A stretch of 64,000 bases of DNA from Laguncularia racemosa. Its lineage: Eukaryota > Streptophyta > Magnoliopsida > Myrtales > Combretaceae. The notes beneath the pieces were generated by a model that was not told the origin of the DNA, did not search any database, and saw only the letters and a list, made by a program, of their open reading frames with translations. This document shows positions 44,685 through 57,051 of this stretch, in pieces. The stretch lies in contig JBBMOL010000098.1 in the NCBI GenBank assembly GCA_037954665.1, forward strand, positions 1,364,001 through 1,428,000, in the 5' to 3' direction. How positions within the stretch are numbered: position 1 is the stretch's first letter; every line of letters begins with the position of its first letter. The translations under genes and the position numbers were made by a program.

Positions 44685-45560
44685 TATCCAATTTGTCCTA
44701 CTTTTCCTTCTCTATGACCTCAAAATTTCCAAAAGTCTAATTAACTTGTTTCTTTTCCTCTACATTTCTCTTGGGACAATTTTGCAAAAAGTACCCTATG
44801 CAACAATAGTAGAAAATTTTCAATCCCACACATTGTATTTTGTATTCTCCATTATTGATAATTATTGTATCGATCAAGGTTGATTAAAGTTAACCTAAAT
44901 ACACAACCTAGTAAGTTTACCCCTTTCACTAGTGAAAGTATATGTATTAAATCTTAAAAATAGCCTGATTGAATCTCCTATCTTTCTCAAGGCTTATGGA
45001 CTGTAATATTCTAAGGGTGATTCATGAATTCGTAACCAAATCGCTACTAAATTAAAAGAAGCCTTAGAAGCTTTAAAGTATGGTTCCCACTTACAGATCA
45101 TTAAAAAATAAACTTCTACAAACCATGGTCCTTCCTCAAGCACTCTTTTAAAATCATTTTCATTTTTGAAAGATATCATATAAAACCTAAACCCTAAGTT
45201 GATCATGGAAAATTTGTGTAGAAAGACCATAGATTTTTAAGCTTTTACGAAAGTAATTTATATCCTAGTGAGGGAACATAGATTTTAACAACAATTGACC
45301 ATTTCCATGAGCTTCTCATAAAATCATTCTCCTACTTTGTAAAAGAGATTATATGCATACCTAGCCTATCTTCTACGATGTTTAAATTTGTTTCATTCAA
45401 TAGTTCCTATTCCTTTTCTTCTTCCTTATCCATATCCTCTATTGCATCTAATTTGAAGGCTTGCTCATATGCATTTGGAATGCTGAGGGTTACTAAATCT
45501 CTATATGAAATCTTCCTAATAATTCATGTAGACATAGCATCACTTGCCAATCTAATATAG
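44685..45560 (-). pseudogene. LINE ORF1 N-terminal part (DUF4283 domain and zinc knuckle region)
   Basis: The minus strand open segment 45230-44994 reads FRFYMISFKNENDFKRVLEE, GPWFVEVYFLMICKWEP and VAIWLRIHESPLEYY, matching the DUF4283 pattern (F.F....D...VL..GPW, then L.L..W.P, then PVWVRL.GLPLEYW). Below it come KIGDSIRLFLRFNTYTFTSE and RGKLTRLCI, the RARICVEVDL-type block, and a worn knuckle. Upstream to 45560 the frame is broken. This is the nucleic-acid-binding protein of the LINE. Confidence 0.75.
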
Positions 45561-46109
45561 GTTTTTTTTTTTTTTTCAAAAGATTCCTTCTTTTCATTTA
45601 ATTGATTATTTGATTTTGATGAAATAGAGAAATTTAAATCTAATTCAAATAAAGAGAGATCTAGATCTAAATCTAGATCAATTTTTTGTCTTTTCTTTCT
45701 TTAAAGAGTAAGAATGGTTGCAAGATTTGGGTTAGGAAACAAGAGGTTAGTCACCAACATTAAGATGGAGTTGATTAATGGTCCAATTTAATTATGCAAT
45801 CCATATATATGGAAACCTTAGATATATGTATAATTAACCAAAACCTTATAACAAGAAACAATACGAATAAATAGTACTATATATACACAACTATAAGCAA
45901 ATAAAAAGAAGATAACAAATACAAATAAAGTAAAGATTAAACCATGGACAAGATGGAATATCGCATAGGAACATGTACATTGCTACACCACTAACAAATA
46001 ATAACAATAAGACCTTTATGCCTTTTTTTTTTTGCCAACAAACTTATATTGCATAATAAACTTATAATTCTTATATGAAATATTATACATGCATGCATGC
46101 ATACATACA

Positions 46110-46141
<32 letters not shown>

Positions 46142-46958
46142 ATTAATGAAAATTTAATTATGAGCTCTAAGTAAACAAATGAAAATTTAACAAAATACTT
46201 TATGATATAACACTTATTTGCCTTAGAGCTTCCCTCACAACCTACTCTAGCAAGAAATTACTTGCAATAATTAGATGGAGGTACAATATAAGAAAACATT
46301 GTAAAAAAATACATGATAAAACCTTTAACTTCTAGCTAAAGCTTAAAAGCATAAAAAATATTTCCTTTTGTACTTTATTGATCATCTTTTCATTATTCTT
46401 ATTAACATTATATTTAGATTAAGTCTTTTTGCCTCATGGTTGTTAAGAGAAGCTTCCTTCATGGTGATGATCCATGTTAAGGGAAAAAGAAAATATGTGA
46501 TATTCTTCAAAACTTTTTCCTAAAAAGAGACTCTTCTCAAATTAATCGCAACAAAATATTGCATGAAATCATAACTTTGATTCACAATTTTAAATTATAT
46601 TAAAGCATGTCTTAAAGAAATAAATTAGAAGACAATAAGCGCTCTTCCCTAAACTAAAAAAAGTTCTCTCTCCATTCATTTCTTAGGAAATGCATCTTGT
46701 TTTACTATAAACTGGAGACCCACTCTCAATCTTACTCCCACTCACCTATATAACCCAATTGCATGCTTATACTCTTGGCTCATTGTAGCAAATCTTCCCT
46801 CTCCCATCCTCTTGCTTTTTGGTGTTCTATCTTTATTAGAACTAGTGAAAGAAGATTAGTTTTATTTCATTGTTTCTTACATAAAATTTATGACTTCAAC
46901 TTACATCTTGGTACAATTTAAAATTGTAGGTTGGAAAAATGATTTTATTTAAGATATT
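45561..46958. other. AT-rich spacer with tetranucleotide microsatellite
   Basis: No gene is seen. A (catg)n/(cata)n tract occupies about 46085-46138. The LINE 5' end probably lies before about 45.75 kb. Confidence 0.5.
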
Positions 46959-48798
46959 TGTAATGCCTAAAAACCTAGGATGTTACAACCCATCATGTTT
47001 CATTATTTGATAATGACACATGAAGGCTTAGAACATGTCTAAACATAACCACAATACCTATAATAACTACAAATACATCACACTAAAACAATCTCCAGAA
47101 GTTTATATAACTGAAAAGCTTGTTAAAGTTTAACTCTATTCAAACAAACCACAAATAATATAAACATGGTATTGAAGTCCATATTGACTCTTGTAACAAT
47201 TGGATACACCAATACAGGTAACTAATTAAACTAACATAACTAGACATAACTAACACATAGGAGTTTGGTCTTCAAACGGTTGAACATCTAAACATCATAT
47301 TGATGTAGTGAAATCCCATAGCATTTATTCCTTGTAGTAAATATAGACAACATTAACAAAAGTACTTGTAATTGAAAAAGGGTGAGTCAAAGCTTAACAC
47401 ATAGAATACCATTAAACACATGTGGATGTGCACTCAACAAACATACATGTAGAAATATAACTAATCAATGCATAACAACCATTAATTATCTTTATTTAGG
47501 TAGTGAAGTATAACACAATTTTAGCATCCCAAAACTTGGGATATCTCATGACCTCTATTCATAAGAAATATATGGATATGTATACATATATGATGTTGGG
47601 TTCTCCCCAATATCCTAAAATCTAAGAATCCCATGAATTTGCCATGCTAACACCATTGGTACTCCTTGTCTATTGACCATAACCAAACACAAGTAGCAAG
47701 AAATTTTAAATTGTATATCAATTAAATCTATTTAGTTTTCTAATCTAACCTAACAAACATAAGCAATCACATAAGGTTTCCACATACCTAAAACATGTGG
47801 CTCAACTAATTCTTGGATTTTCTGAACTCTAACACTTGATATAGAATGTAAATACACTTACTTAGTACTTATCCAAATTTGTTATAACCCCCTACCTAAC
47901 TTTTACTCCCCTTAACTCTTTCCTGAATCTTTTGACTAACCTTATGACTAATCTCTATTTATCTTAATCCTTTACTACACTTCGAATAATCTTTTGACTA
48001 TACTCTATTCAACTTAATCCTTTCTTAAACTTCTGACTATATGCTATTAAACTTAACCTTTTAATGTACCTTATGAGTAATCCTATAACAAAACTCTACT
48101 CAATGATTTTCAACTTTTAAAGATTTTTTTTTTTTAGAAAAAGCATAAAAATTTTGGTAACAAAGATTAATAACATGAATTAAATCTTTGCTACTACATA
48201 TCATTCACACCAAACTCTCGCACTAAGTTCAAATTTCATCTTTCTCAACAAAATAGTCTAAATGACTTCTTTTATTTCATAAACTTTAATAGCTCATTTG
48301 GTTACTGATAAGGAATAAGGGTGGAATGAAATTTCAATTCCATAATAATAGAATTGGGTTGGAATTAAGCTTCAATGACTATTCTTTATAAAATGGAATT
48401 ATCATTCATTTGTTTAGTTGGTAGAATGATCTTGAAGAAAAAGGGTTGAATAGCTAATAAAAGTACTTGAATTCCCTTTTATGCAACTTATCATAACTTT
48501 CATATTTTTTTAAAAAAATTGAATTTGCAAAGTATGTATATATGTATATACATCTATGTACATATAATGTATGAAGTATAATATATAAATACTATATATG
48601 TATAACAGTTTTGTATATACTATATATACATATATTAATTTATATATTTCATATCAATATGTTACGTTAACTGATGTAGATAATAAGTAAATATATATGT
48701 ATATATATATATATTATAAGGGAAAAGGGAATAAATATTATTATTTTTAAAAAAATTCCTAAAAATATACCAATTGGGAAAGTATTCCCAAAAATATG

Positions 48799-49260
48799 TC
48801 ACTTAAAGTGCCGACTTTTTGCAAACTTCAATCAGCTTATATTTTTTATTTTAGTAATGAAATTAATTAAAAGTTATTCAATTTTTTGTAATGAAATAAT
48901 CATTCCTTTTACAACAAATAAGCTTTGTCTAATATTGGATTTTGATTGATACATCGCTACGAGATTCTATTTCGTAATTTCAGTAGTACTAAATGATACC
49001 AAATTAAACAGAAATTGGCAATTAAAATTTTGATTTTAGTTCAATTTCTAACTAAATTTGACACTTGAAGTACTGATTTTGTGCAAACTACAATTGAGTT
49101 ATATTTTTTATTTAAGTAATGATATTAATTAAGATTTATTCAATTTTTTGTAATGAAATAATTATTCCTTTAGTAACAAATAAGTTTTGTTTAATATTAG
49201 ATTTTGATTGATACGTTGTTATAGGATTGTATTATAATTTCAGTGGTACTAATCAATACC
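48799..49260. repeat. Subterminal tandem duplication in MULE2, about 260 bp per unit
   Basis: The unit beginning cactta/gaagt...ttttgcaaac at 48800 recurs at 49062, and the shared end cagt(a/g)gtactaa(a/t)..atacc occurs at 49000 and 49260. The units differ by scattered substitutions. The start of unit 1 overlaps the inner edge of the left terminus. Confidence 0.7.
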
Positions 49261-49479
49261 TTACGATAAAAGATAAATCATACTTATAATGATCTATAAG
49301 GAATTTTTGCATTGAACTCTCAAACCATATAGCATAACTAAATGAAGAAACTAAAAGTTTTAATTAGACATGTAATTGTTTATATATAAGTACAAACCAA
49401 GCATCCATAAAAAAATGGCTATAAATATATAATATAACACAAAGCTATGGCTGTCTCCTCTTCTATTGCCTGACCATAC

Positions 49480-52400
49480 ATGCACTCTAATCATTTGACA
49501 TAGGGTCAAATTGAGGCTGCCCCATTTGATCCATATCTATCTATGCAATTTAAGTACCATTTAAACCTAAACCATCGCCATATGGATGAACCGTATAGAT
49601 GAGGCATGTAAAAAGGAACGAGAGTGGGCTTGAACTAAGTAAGACCCTCACTTATATCACCATCACCATAACCAAGTCGTATCTTATGTAGAGTTAGAGG
49701 AGTGGCGGTATAAGTGATGGAACCCTCTTTGAATGAGTGAAAATGAGCATAGATAAGCCTGCCTTGTTGTGATACACTAAACTCTAAGTAGGGGTTGTGA
49801 GAGGTGAATCTTACGGTTGTCTTTTATCTCTAGCTAAGCACATGTGTGACCTTGTCCTCTACCTCGACCTTAAACTCAAGCATGTTGTCCTTAGGGCAGC
49901 TGTGGTGGTGGTGAGTCCTTCCCATTCATTAGTGTATTATGCATAGGGTGGTGCATTGTGCAAAGTCACACCCTTGAATCGATGGACTACCTTAGTCACC
50001 TTAGGTGTGTTAAATATAACAACATTATTTGGCATCTCGAGTAAACGTTCAATGAAATTAGCCTACAAAAAAAGAACAACACAATATAATTAATTTGCAC
50101 AACACAAAACACAAGAAATAATATAGTAGGAAGATCAATTATGTACCATATAACCTAACATAGCGTCAGTCTAAACCTATGTACCATCAAGTGATCTCCT
50201 AATACTAAATAATGTGCCTTGGGATCGTACTATTTAATGATCCACAAGCTGGAGTTAAATAGATAATCTAATGTCAACAATTGGCCTACTACTCTAACCA
50301 GGCCAAGTGAGTGGTGACCCAATTTGTCCTAGTCCTACTATGTACATCAAGTTGATAAAGTTCTGTAGATGTGTCGATGTATTGAGGTATTATCTGGATG
50401 CCTCTAAAATAGTGAACTACCTAGTCTAGAAAGCATAACTTAATGACATGAAAGCAAATAAGTGGTAATTAGGCAAGCTAAATGTCACTACCATCTGGAT
50501 AATAAGTTAGTAGCATTGCTATGCTTTCTTGCGTATACGGGACTTAAACCACCTAAAAGCTAATATATTAGAATAACCTTGAGTCATAAACTTTTAATAA
50601 GGAAGTGGAACAAAGTAAAGGAGGTTGAGAATACCTGCTTAGGGACCTGATAGTCAAACGCATTGCGATATTATGTCATTACATGGGTCAGTAGCTGTGT
50701 AACATCAAAATCTACACCTCATTTGCACATGAGTGGTTGATCCTCAACTGGTGCAGTCACCATGTAGTGTAAAGGGGCGATATAAGGGAAGTGCTCCCAT
50801 GCCCAAACTTGTAGTTTAACCAATGGGCCACTAATCTCGGATGCTTCCACATGCGATGCAATATAAAGGTGATGATATAACTAGGCTAAGTATGATGCCT
50901 CCCATGCATACCACTTGGTTGCCTAAAGGTTGGATAAAAGGGGGAGGAATATTAGATGCATGATTTTTTACGATTTATCAGCAAAGATCATACCTCTCAT
51001 CAATTGTAAAACATGTGCTCTCGCAAATCGTTAGATGGTGATGTCATCTATATCAAGCGATAGATCGTTGAAATTATCCCTCAACCATGTCAATCTGAGT
51101 TAGTTTCCCTAAATAGATGATGTAAGAGGTCTTGTTCCCAAAAACTGATGGCAAATGTAATGCTATTCCAACTGTGTGCTACCAATGATAGCCTGCCCAT
51201 CTACTAGTAAGCTTACCGGTATTAAAATGTCCTGCAACATCATAGTCATCTTGCTCAAAGGCATGTGAAAGGTGTGTGTCTCTAATTGACAGTGCTTGAC
51301 TAATGCTGTAAGCAAGTGCTAGTCTAACTAAATGAATGGCAAGGGAGACACCCTAATGAAGCCTAATGCTAAAAGATATAACACAATATGCAGTGTATTC
51401 ATCATGGCCATGGCATGTGAGAATGGAATTTTGTAAGTTTTCCACTTCATACAAGTGCATGTGCACACCCCGATTTCCACCCTATGGTGGTTCTCTTCTT
51501 TCCGACCATGTATTAAGGGGCATGGTGCAGTTATAACTTTGAATATCTACATTGGATAGTCAAATAGGACAATGCGATGGCTACTAGAAGCTTTAAACCA
51601 CCTTTTAAACTTTCTAGCAGCCACCTTTATTAATATTTAGTCATTTGCAATCTCTCTAGATGCATTCACCATTCGCTTGTTGAAGAAGTCATTGTAATTG
51701 TAAAATATCTTCTTCACCAATGTGGTAACAGGTAAGTTCCTTGCCACTTTCAAAGTAGAATTGTAGGTCTCTAACATATTTGATGTCCTAATTCCAAACC
51801 CGACTCCCCCATTATGAGATAAGATCTACATATTAGGGTGAAGATCTCAAAAGTATCTATTTGTGATTGAACTAAGCCATCGCACCTCTAGGTAATACTT
51901 CCAAAACTTCCTTGTTTGCAACTAAAATGCAACATTCTTCAACAAGTCTTTACATTGAGTGCTCTTAACATATTTGTTGAAGTTTCTCGCAACATGGTAA
52001 ATGCACCATCGCCATGGCCAGCCCCTTAGCCATACAACATTCTTGCCTTGTACAACAACCTTAATAACTCTATGATGGTCAGAGAACACATCTCAAGAAC
52101 TAACCCCAAGTGTCTTCGAACCCTTCATCCACTAGTGTGAACGCTAAAGGCATTATGTGGTTTGCAACATCTAAGCTTGTCGCTATGAGTAACATTTTCT
52201 TATATTTTCCATATAGGAAAGTTCCATTAATTGTAATTAGTGACCTGAAAACATTGGAAAAAATTATTAGGCAATTCAATTTACCTTAGAAGTTTCATGT
52301 ACCTACAACAATATTGGTTTTTTACAATACCTGTAATGGGGAATGCATCAATGCAGGGTCCAAATGTCTAAAAGACTATCAAATATCACATGCCCCTAAC

Positions 52401-53709
52401 TATCGAAGTCTAGACATTTCCACTCTACAATCATGCTTTAGTTTACCTCCTGGATAGTGGTCAATAGGTGTGGGAGTATAGCATATAAATCCTCTCACTT
52501 GCTATATATGAGTTCAATGGCCTTTCGCCTTACCTCTCAAACTCTTTTGGGGTGCACGGCGTATATCCAAACTCCTTATAAATTGAGGTTTACAATTGTT
52601 TAATCTTTATATTTGGCTTTGCTTCTACCTCCAATATAAGACATTTGGCCATGGTAGTAGAGTCTAATTGGGGGTGATCTTGGTTAATCCTAGGATTAAC
52701 ACATGTATGAGGACCCTCTAACTTTGTTATTTGAAAATAGTCAGCATGCTTTTTCAAGCATTTACGAAATCTCCACTTGCAACCACTGTGGCTACTAGCA
52801 CAACTGAAGGCCCAAAACTTCAGAGATGGTTTATTAATGATGTAGTTATGATGATTTACTATGTGATGTATTTTGACTACCTGTATCAATTTTTCTTTTG
52901 TCTTAAAGCTCATTCCCACCTTAAACTCATCGCTAAAGCTCTAATTCCCCTCACCTATGTACTAATCGTCCACATATTGACTACCAAAATTAGCTATAAA
53001 GAATGGCACAGGTTCTGACCTCCTAAAAAATTCCACCCAATTTAGAAACCTAAGCCACTAACCCCTTCTTCAGCTTGACTCATGTGGCTCATCTACTGTC
53101 TGTAACTAACCCTCATTGTTCTCCCCATCATTTTCATCATTGGATGAGTTAAGACTCGAATCATTACTAAAAGTATGGCAAGCTACGTCATTTTCAACAT
53201 TTGTCTCCTTCATTGCGTCACTCGTACCGATGTTATGGATCATAAGCTGACTACTACTAAAACCTACTTCTTCAATAGTTTCAACGTATTGAGATTTAGG
53301 TACTTAAGTTAGAGGTGGACCATGAATTATTTCATCCCATTCTAAAACAGTATCCATTGGAGTCAGCAACTCAATTTTGCTTATTTATTCATACAACTCA
53401 ATAATACCACTACCCCGATAATGCACTAATGAACTTGCCAACATTTAGTTCATATCTTAACTATCACTAAGTGGCATTGTGCAATGATGATAGACATTAC
53501 CATATATTAGTGGATACCTATGGATCCACTTGATCCAATTGGTCACATCATCAATCTAAAGACGAGTACAAAATAAATCTTAACAATTTTTCATAAGTTG
53601 AATAAATAGGAACTCCAACCATTGTTGTCGAGTGTCAATCATAGCAAACTCCATCAGGTCCATTCATAATGTTCCCATGCATAAAGCAAATGACTCTAAC
53701 CTCAAACAT
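49480..53709 (-). pseudogene. MULE2 transposase with plant mobile domain
   Basis: The ATG at 53709 opens MFEVRVICFMHGNIMNGPDG, the usual MULE N-terminus. The MuDR DNA-binding region is at 52970-52590 (SFSDEFKVGMSFKTKEKLIQ, HHIVNHHNYIINKPSLKFW). The DDE core near 52230-52080 reads YGKYKKMLLIATSLDVANHI, MPLAFTLVDE and EDTWG. A Zn-finger/SWIM-like part lies near 51.5 kb. The PMD near 51300-51180 reads QLETHTFHMPLSKMTMMLQD. Stops occur in every domain. It is the same domain order as MULE1, but the two differ enough to be separate arrivals. Confidence 0.8.
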
Positions 53710-55243
53710 TTTCTTACCAAGTGGCTCAAAACATTACAATGACAAATAAGTTTTCAAATAATTATCATTTGTGTATTGAGTAAACATGTAATTGAAAGTA
53801 TAAAATGAGTCAAGAATGCACACTTAATGAATATGTTAAAAAAGTAATTACATATTATCTAAATCCCATATGTCTTATTGATTTTTTTTTTTTTAATTTT
53901 GAGTTAGCAGCTTCCCAAAAATTACATTAACAAAATATGAGATTTTTCTAGTAACACATTTTTATTACTCACATCTACTGTCAATCATGGAGCATACTCT
54001 TAAAACTACAACATGAAAGGATACATTTTTTACTAGTAAAAATAAATATATATTTGCCAAAATAAGCTACAAAAGGTAAAGCTAAAATCTCTCCATGCTC
54101 CATTCCCTTCACTTTTTCCCCTCACATTTCTTTTATTCTAAGCACAATGTAAAGGTAACCACCTACAAATTTATTTAAAAAGGGAAATTCTTCAATGCAA
54201 TTTTTAAAAAATTACATGATTCCTTTTTTATTTTTAATTTTTTTCCTTTTATCTACATTATATAAACATATGCAACTATCTTGGTATTCACATGTTTTAT
54301 AAGATATATATATATATATAATAATCTACATTATTAAATATATAACTTTTAATAAATTAAATACATTAAAATAACCTCACAAGAGGGCGATTACATTATA
54401 ATTGTCTCTCTACTTGTCAAGCAACTTTCATTCCATGAACATACATTACAAATATTTAATTGGTAATAATTATTTATATTTGATATACCTATCCCACTTT
54501 CTTTTATACAATTTCTTTTGTTTTTCAATTCTTATTTTTCTTCCTTTTATCTATAAACCTATTTTTATATTTCACATTTTTTTTTATAAAATATTTATAT
54601 ATATATAATAATCTATATTATGTAACTTTTAATAAATTAAATACACCAAAATAAACTGATAAAAGGGTGATTTTCACTTCATAGGGGAACAGGAAAACCT
54701 ATTACCCTTTTCTTCAAAAAAATTTCTTTGCTAATACCAATTGACAAAGTAATTCTAATAATATAATACTTAAAATCGTCACTTCAATTGTTGATTTTAA
54801 CTTAATAAGATATATAAAAAAGCTACAAATTTACAAAATAAAAACCTACCCAAATAGCACAACATAAACAATGCAGTACCATAACACCCTATTATATTAC
54901 ATTTATATGTTTACAATATTATAGAAACCACAAAATATAAGTAAAGTGTTTATCTTGGAGTTTGTTGCAACTTCTAGAAAGCGGACATTGAAAAAAACCA
55001 CAAAAACGAATCTTTTCTATGCAAACTTTACCACTACTTAAATAATCTCACTATCTAAACTTTTGATTAGCCTTCAATTCGTCCTAAAATAACCTAAATG
55101 AGAGGAAATATGGAGTTAGGGTTTTAAGTCTTTATTGATAGAGAGAGAATGAGAAAATAAACTCAAAGTTGAATGAGGAAGCAAAATGACGAAAGAGGGA
55201 AGAGGGAGATTAAGCAGAGTAACCAAGACCAAAAGAAATATGC
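53710..55243. other. MULE2 5' region: leader and promoter, with a local duplication
   Basis: No coding. A sequence of about 70 bp (ataataatctacatt, cttttaataaattaaatac, aagagggcgatt) at about 54319-54393 recurs at about 54606-54673. The 100 bp next to the terminus (55140-55240) is purine-rich on the plus strand, i.e. a pyrimidine-rich leader on the minus strand. Confidence 0.5.
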
Positions 55244-55337
55244 ACGTCAAGTGGCATATTTTTGGGAATATTTTCCTAATTAGTAGATTTTTGGGAATTT
55301 TTACAAAAATAATAATATTTATTTCCTTTTCCCTATA

Positions 55338-55907
55338 TTATAACATATAGTTATAATTAATATACATATAAAATATAATATTATATATATTATAATGTAG
55401 ACATTTATATGTATATATATAATATATACTATGTACATATAAGTTAAATGTGCGGTATAACATATATGTTAATATATGTATACAATATAATGTATATATG
55501 AGCGTGTGTATATCTATATGTACAACACATGTAAATATAATATATAAATGTTATATATGTATAGCAAATATACATATTGCATATAGGGTATTCATTTATA
55601 TAGATCATGTCAATATATTACATATACCAATATACATAATAAATATAATATAATATAAAATAATATAATATAATATATACCGATACGTATATGTGTATTA
55701 TGTACATATGTAATTCTAACTTAAACGTACAGAACATATATGTTAATATATGTATAACGTATATATGAGCATATATGTATATATATATTTGTATATACAA
55801 TGCATGTAAGTATAATACATAAATATTATATGTGTATAACATATGTATGTATTACATGTATGGGTATTTATATATGTTATATCAATATATTAGATGTAAT
55901 GGTGTAC

Positions 55908-55943
<36 letters not shown>

Positions 55944-56215
55944 GTTATATTTATAATTAATATATATAAATGAAATATAGTATTATATATATATATATTA
56001 TATTGTAGACGTTTATATGTATATTTGTATCATGCACGTATGTACGTATAACTTAAACGTATGATGTAAAATATATATTAATATACATATAACGTATAAC
56101 TATATATATGTGTGTATTTATATATACAATGTATATAAGTATAATATATAAATATTATATATGTAAAGTATTTATGTACATATTAAATGTACGATTTATA
56201 TAATTATGATAAGGT
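55338..56215. repeat. AT-rich array of three units in the right terminus of MULE2
   Basis: Landmarks recur in order: aa(g/c)ttaaa(t/c)g at 55441, 55718 and 56050, and taagtataatatataaa at about 55535, 55808 and 56137. Spacings are about 275 bp, then 330 bp because the third unit carries a longer (ta)n. The left terminus has only one short worn counterpart (48535-48712). Confidence 0.75.
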
Positions 56216-57051
56216 TATTTTGGTGACAAAAAATAGTAATGAAGGTTGGAATCATTATTACTTAGTATTTTAGAAGGAGTTGCTATTCTTTATTTTATGG
56301 AATTGAAATTCTTGGTTGATGTTACACAAAATGTAATCAAATATGGGAATAATCATTATATAAAGAATAGGATTTAAATAGAATAATAATTCTACCAAAC
56401 AAATGTGTTGCCAATGAAGTAATAGTTGATTCAAGATTTACTTGAATCTTTGATAAACTCCTTATGTACATTCCCTTCAAACTTACAATTTTTCATGATT
56501 CTTAATGCATATTTAACACATGCTTACATGCAAAAAATTTCTTTGTTAACAAAAATGCTTTTCAAATAAAAAGAAATATCATAAATCTCTTATCTAATTG
56601 AATACCGTTATCAAAAACTTTACTTGTGTTCTAAAACCTGTTATTCCACACCTTATTCACTTCTTTCACACAATCAAGTCATAATTTCTTATCGAAATAC
56701 TAGCAACTTCCACACGAATTTCTGGTTTTCATAGTTTTGTCGAATTATCTAGATTAAAAAGCATTAAAAACATAAAAAGAGAGAAACTTTGCAATTCATC
56801 TTACTTACCTTAATTATTTTCTCTTGAAATTTGGCAAGAGAAGAAGAAAAAGTAGTGTTTTTGGCTTATGGAGTGATGGAAATTGTTGAGTTGGAGAGGA
56901 TGAAGGAAGAGAGAGAAAATAGTGAAAAGAAATATAGCTATTTTAAAAAATATAGACAGTTAAGATGTTTTCAATATTTATAAAACTGCCATTAAAGTGT
57001 TCATTTATTTATTTTATTTTTATTGTTGTTGTTGTTGGATGTTATAATATT

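Larger units (their letters stand above)
12869..45560 (-). mobile_element. L1-type LINE, split by elements A and E
   Basis: A non-LTR retrotransposon on the minus strand, seen as five pieces in the correct protein order. ORF1 N-part is at 44685-45560, ORF1 C-part at 40450-41368, ORF2 endonuclease at 39163-40272, ORF2 RT motifs at about 13800-14496, and the RT C-terminus with zinc-binding domain at 12869-13785. Joining across element E (41369-44679) after removing one copy of gaaat keeps ORF1 in a single frame, which confirms the insertion point. Joining across element A leaves a gap in the RT, so sequence was lost there. The 5' end probably lies near 45.7 kb; the 3' tail is not identifiable. 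Confidence 0.8.
48295..56419 (-). mobile_element. MULE2: Mutator-like element with long inverted termini
   Basis: Inner terminal sequences 48713-48812 and 55244-55345 are inverted copies at roughly 90% identity over about 100 bp. Outside them both termini carry AT-rich repeats, then a tttcaattccata / attctttataaaatgg type zone. The outermost ends read CATTTGGTTAC and, inverted, CATTGGCAAC. The candidate target duplication is taatagct (48287-48294) against taatagtt (56420-56427), one mismatch. The transposase is on the minus strand, so the high end holds the promoter. Confidence 0.7.
46959..57046. repeat. Solo LTR F (related to element E LTR), split by MULE2
   Basis: Starts tgtaatgcctaaaaacc (46959) and ends gatgttata (57046), flanked by atatt at 46954-46958 and 57047-57051. 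Removing MULE2 and one target copy leaves about 1.95 kb, close to the 1.81-kb LTR of element E, which has the same start and also ends in tata. No internal coding exists, so it is a solo LTR. Positions 47912-48102 hold three to four worn units of about 50 bp starting cttaatcctttc. Confidence 0.6.

Noticed and set aside
55450..55842. Open frames in the AT-rich array of MULE2
   Set aside because: They consist of Ile/Tyr/Val/His words from TA-rich repeats and have no protein character.
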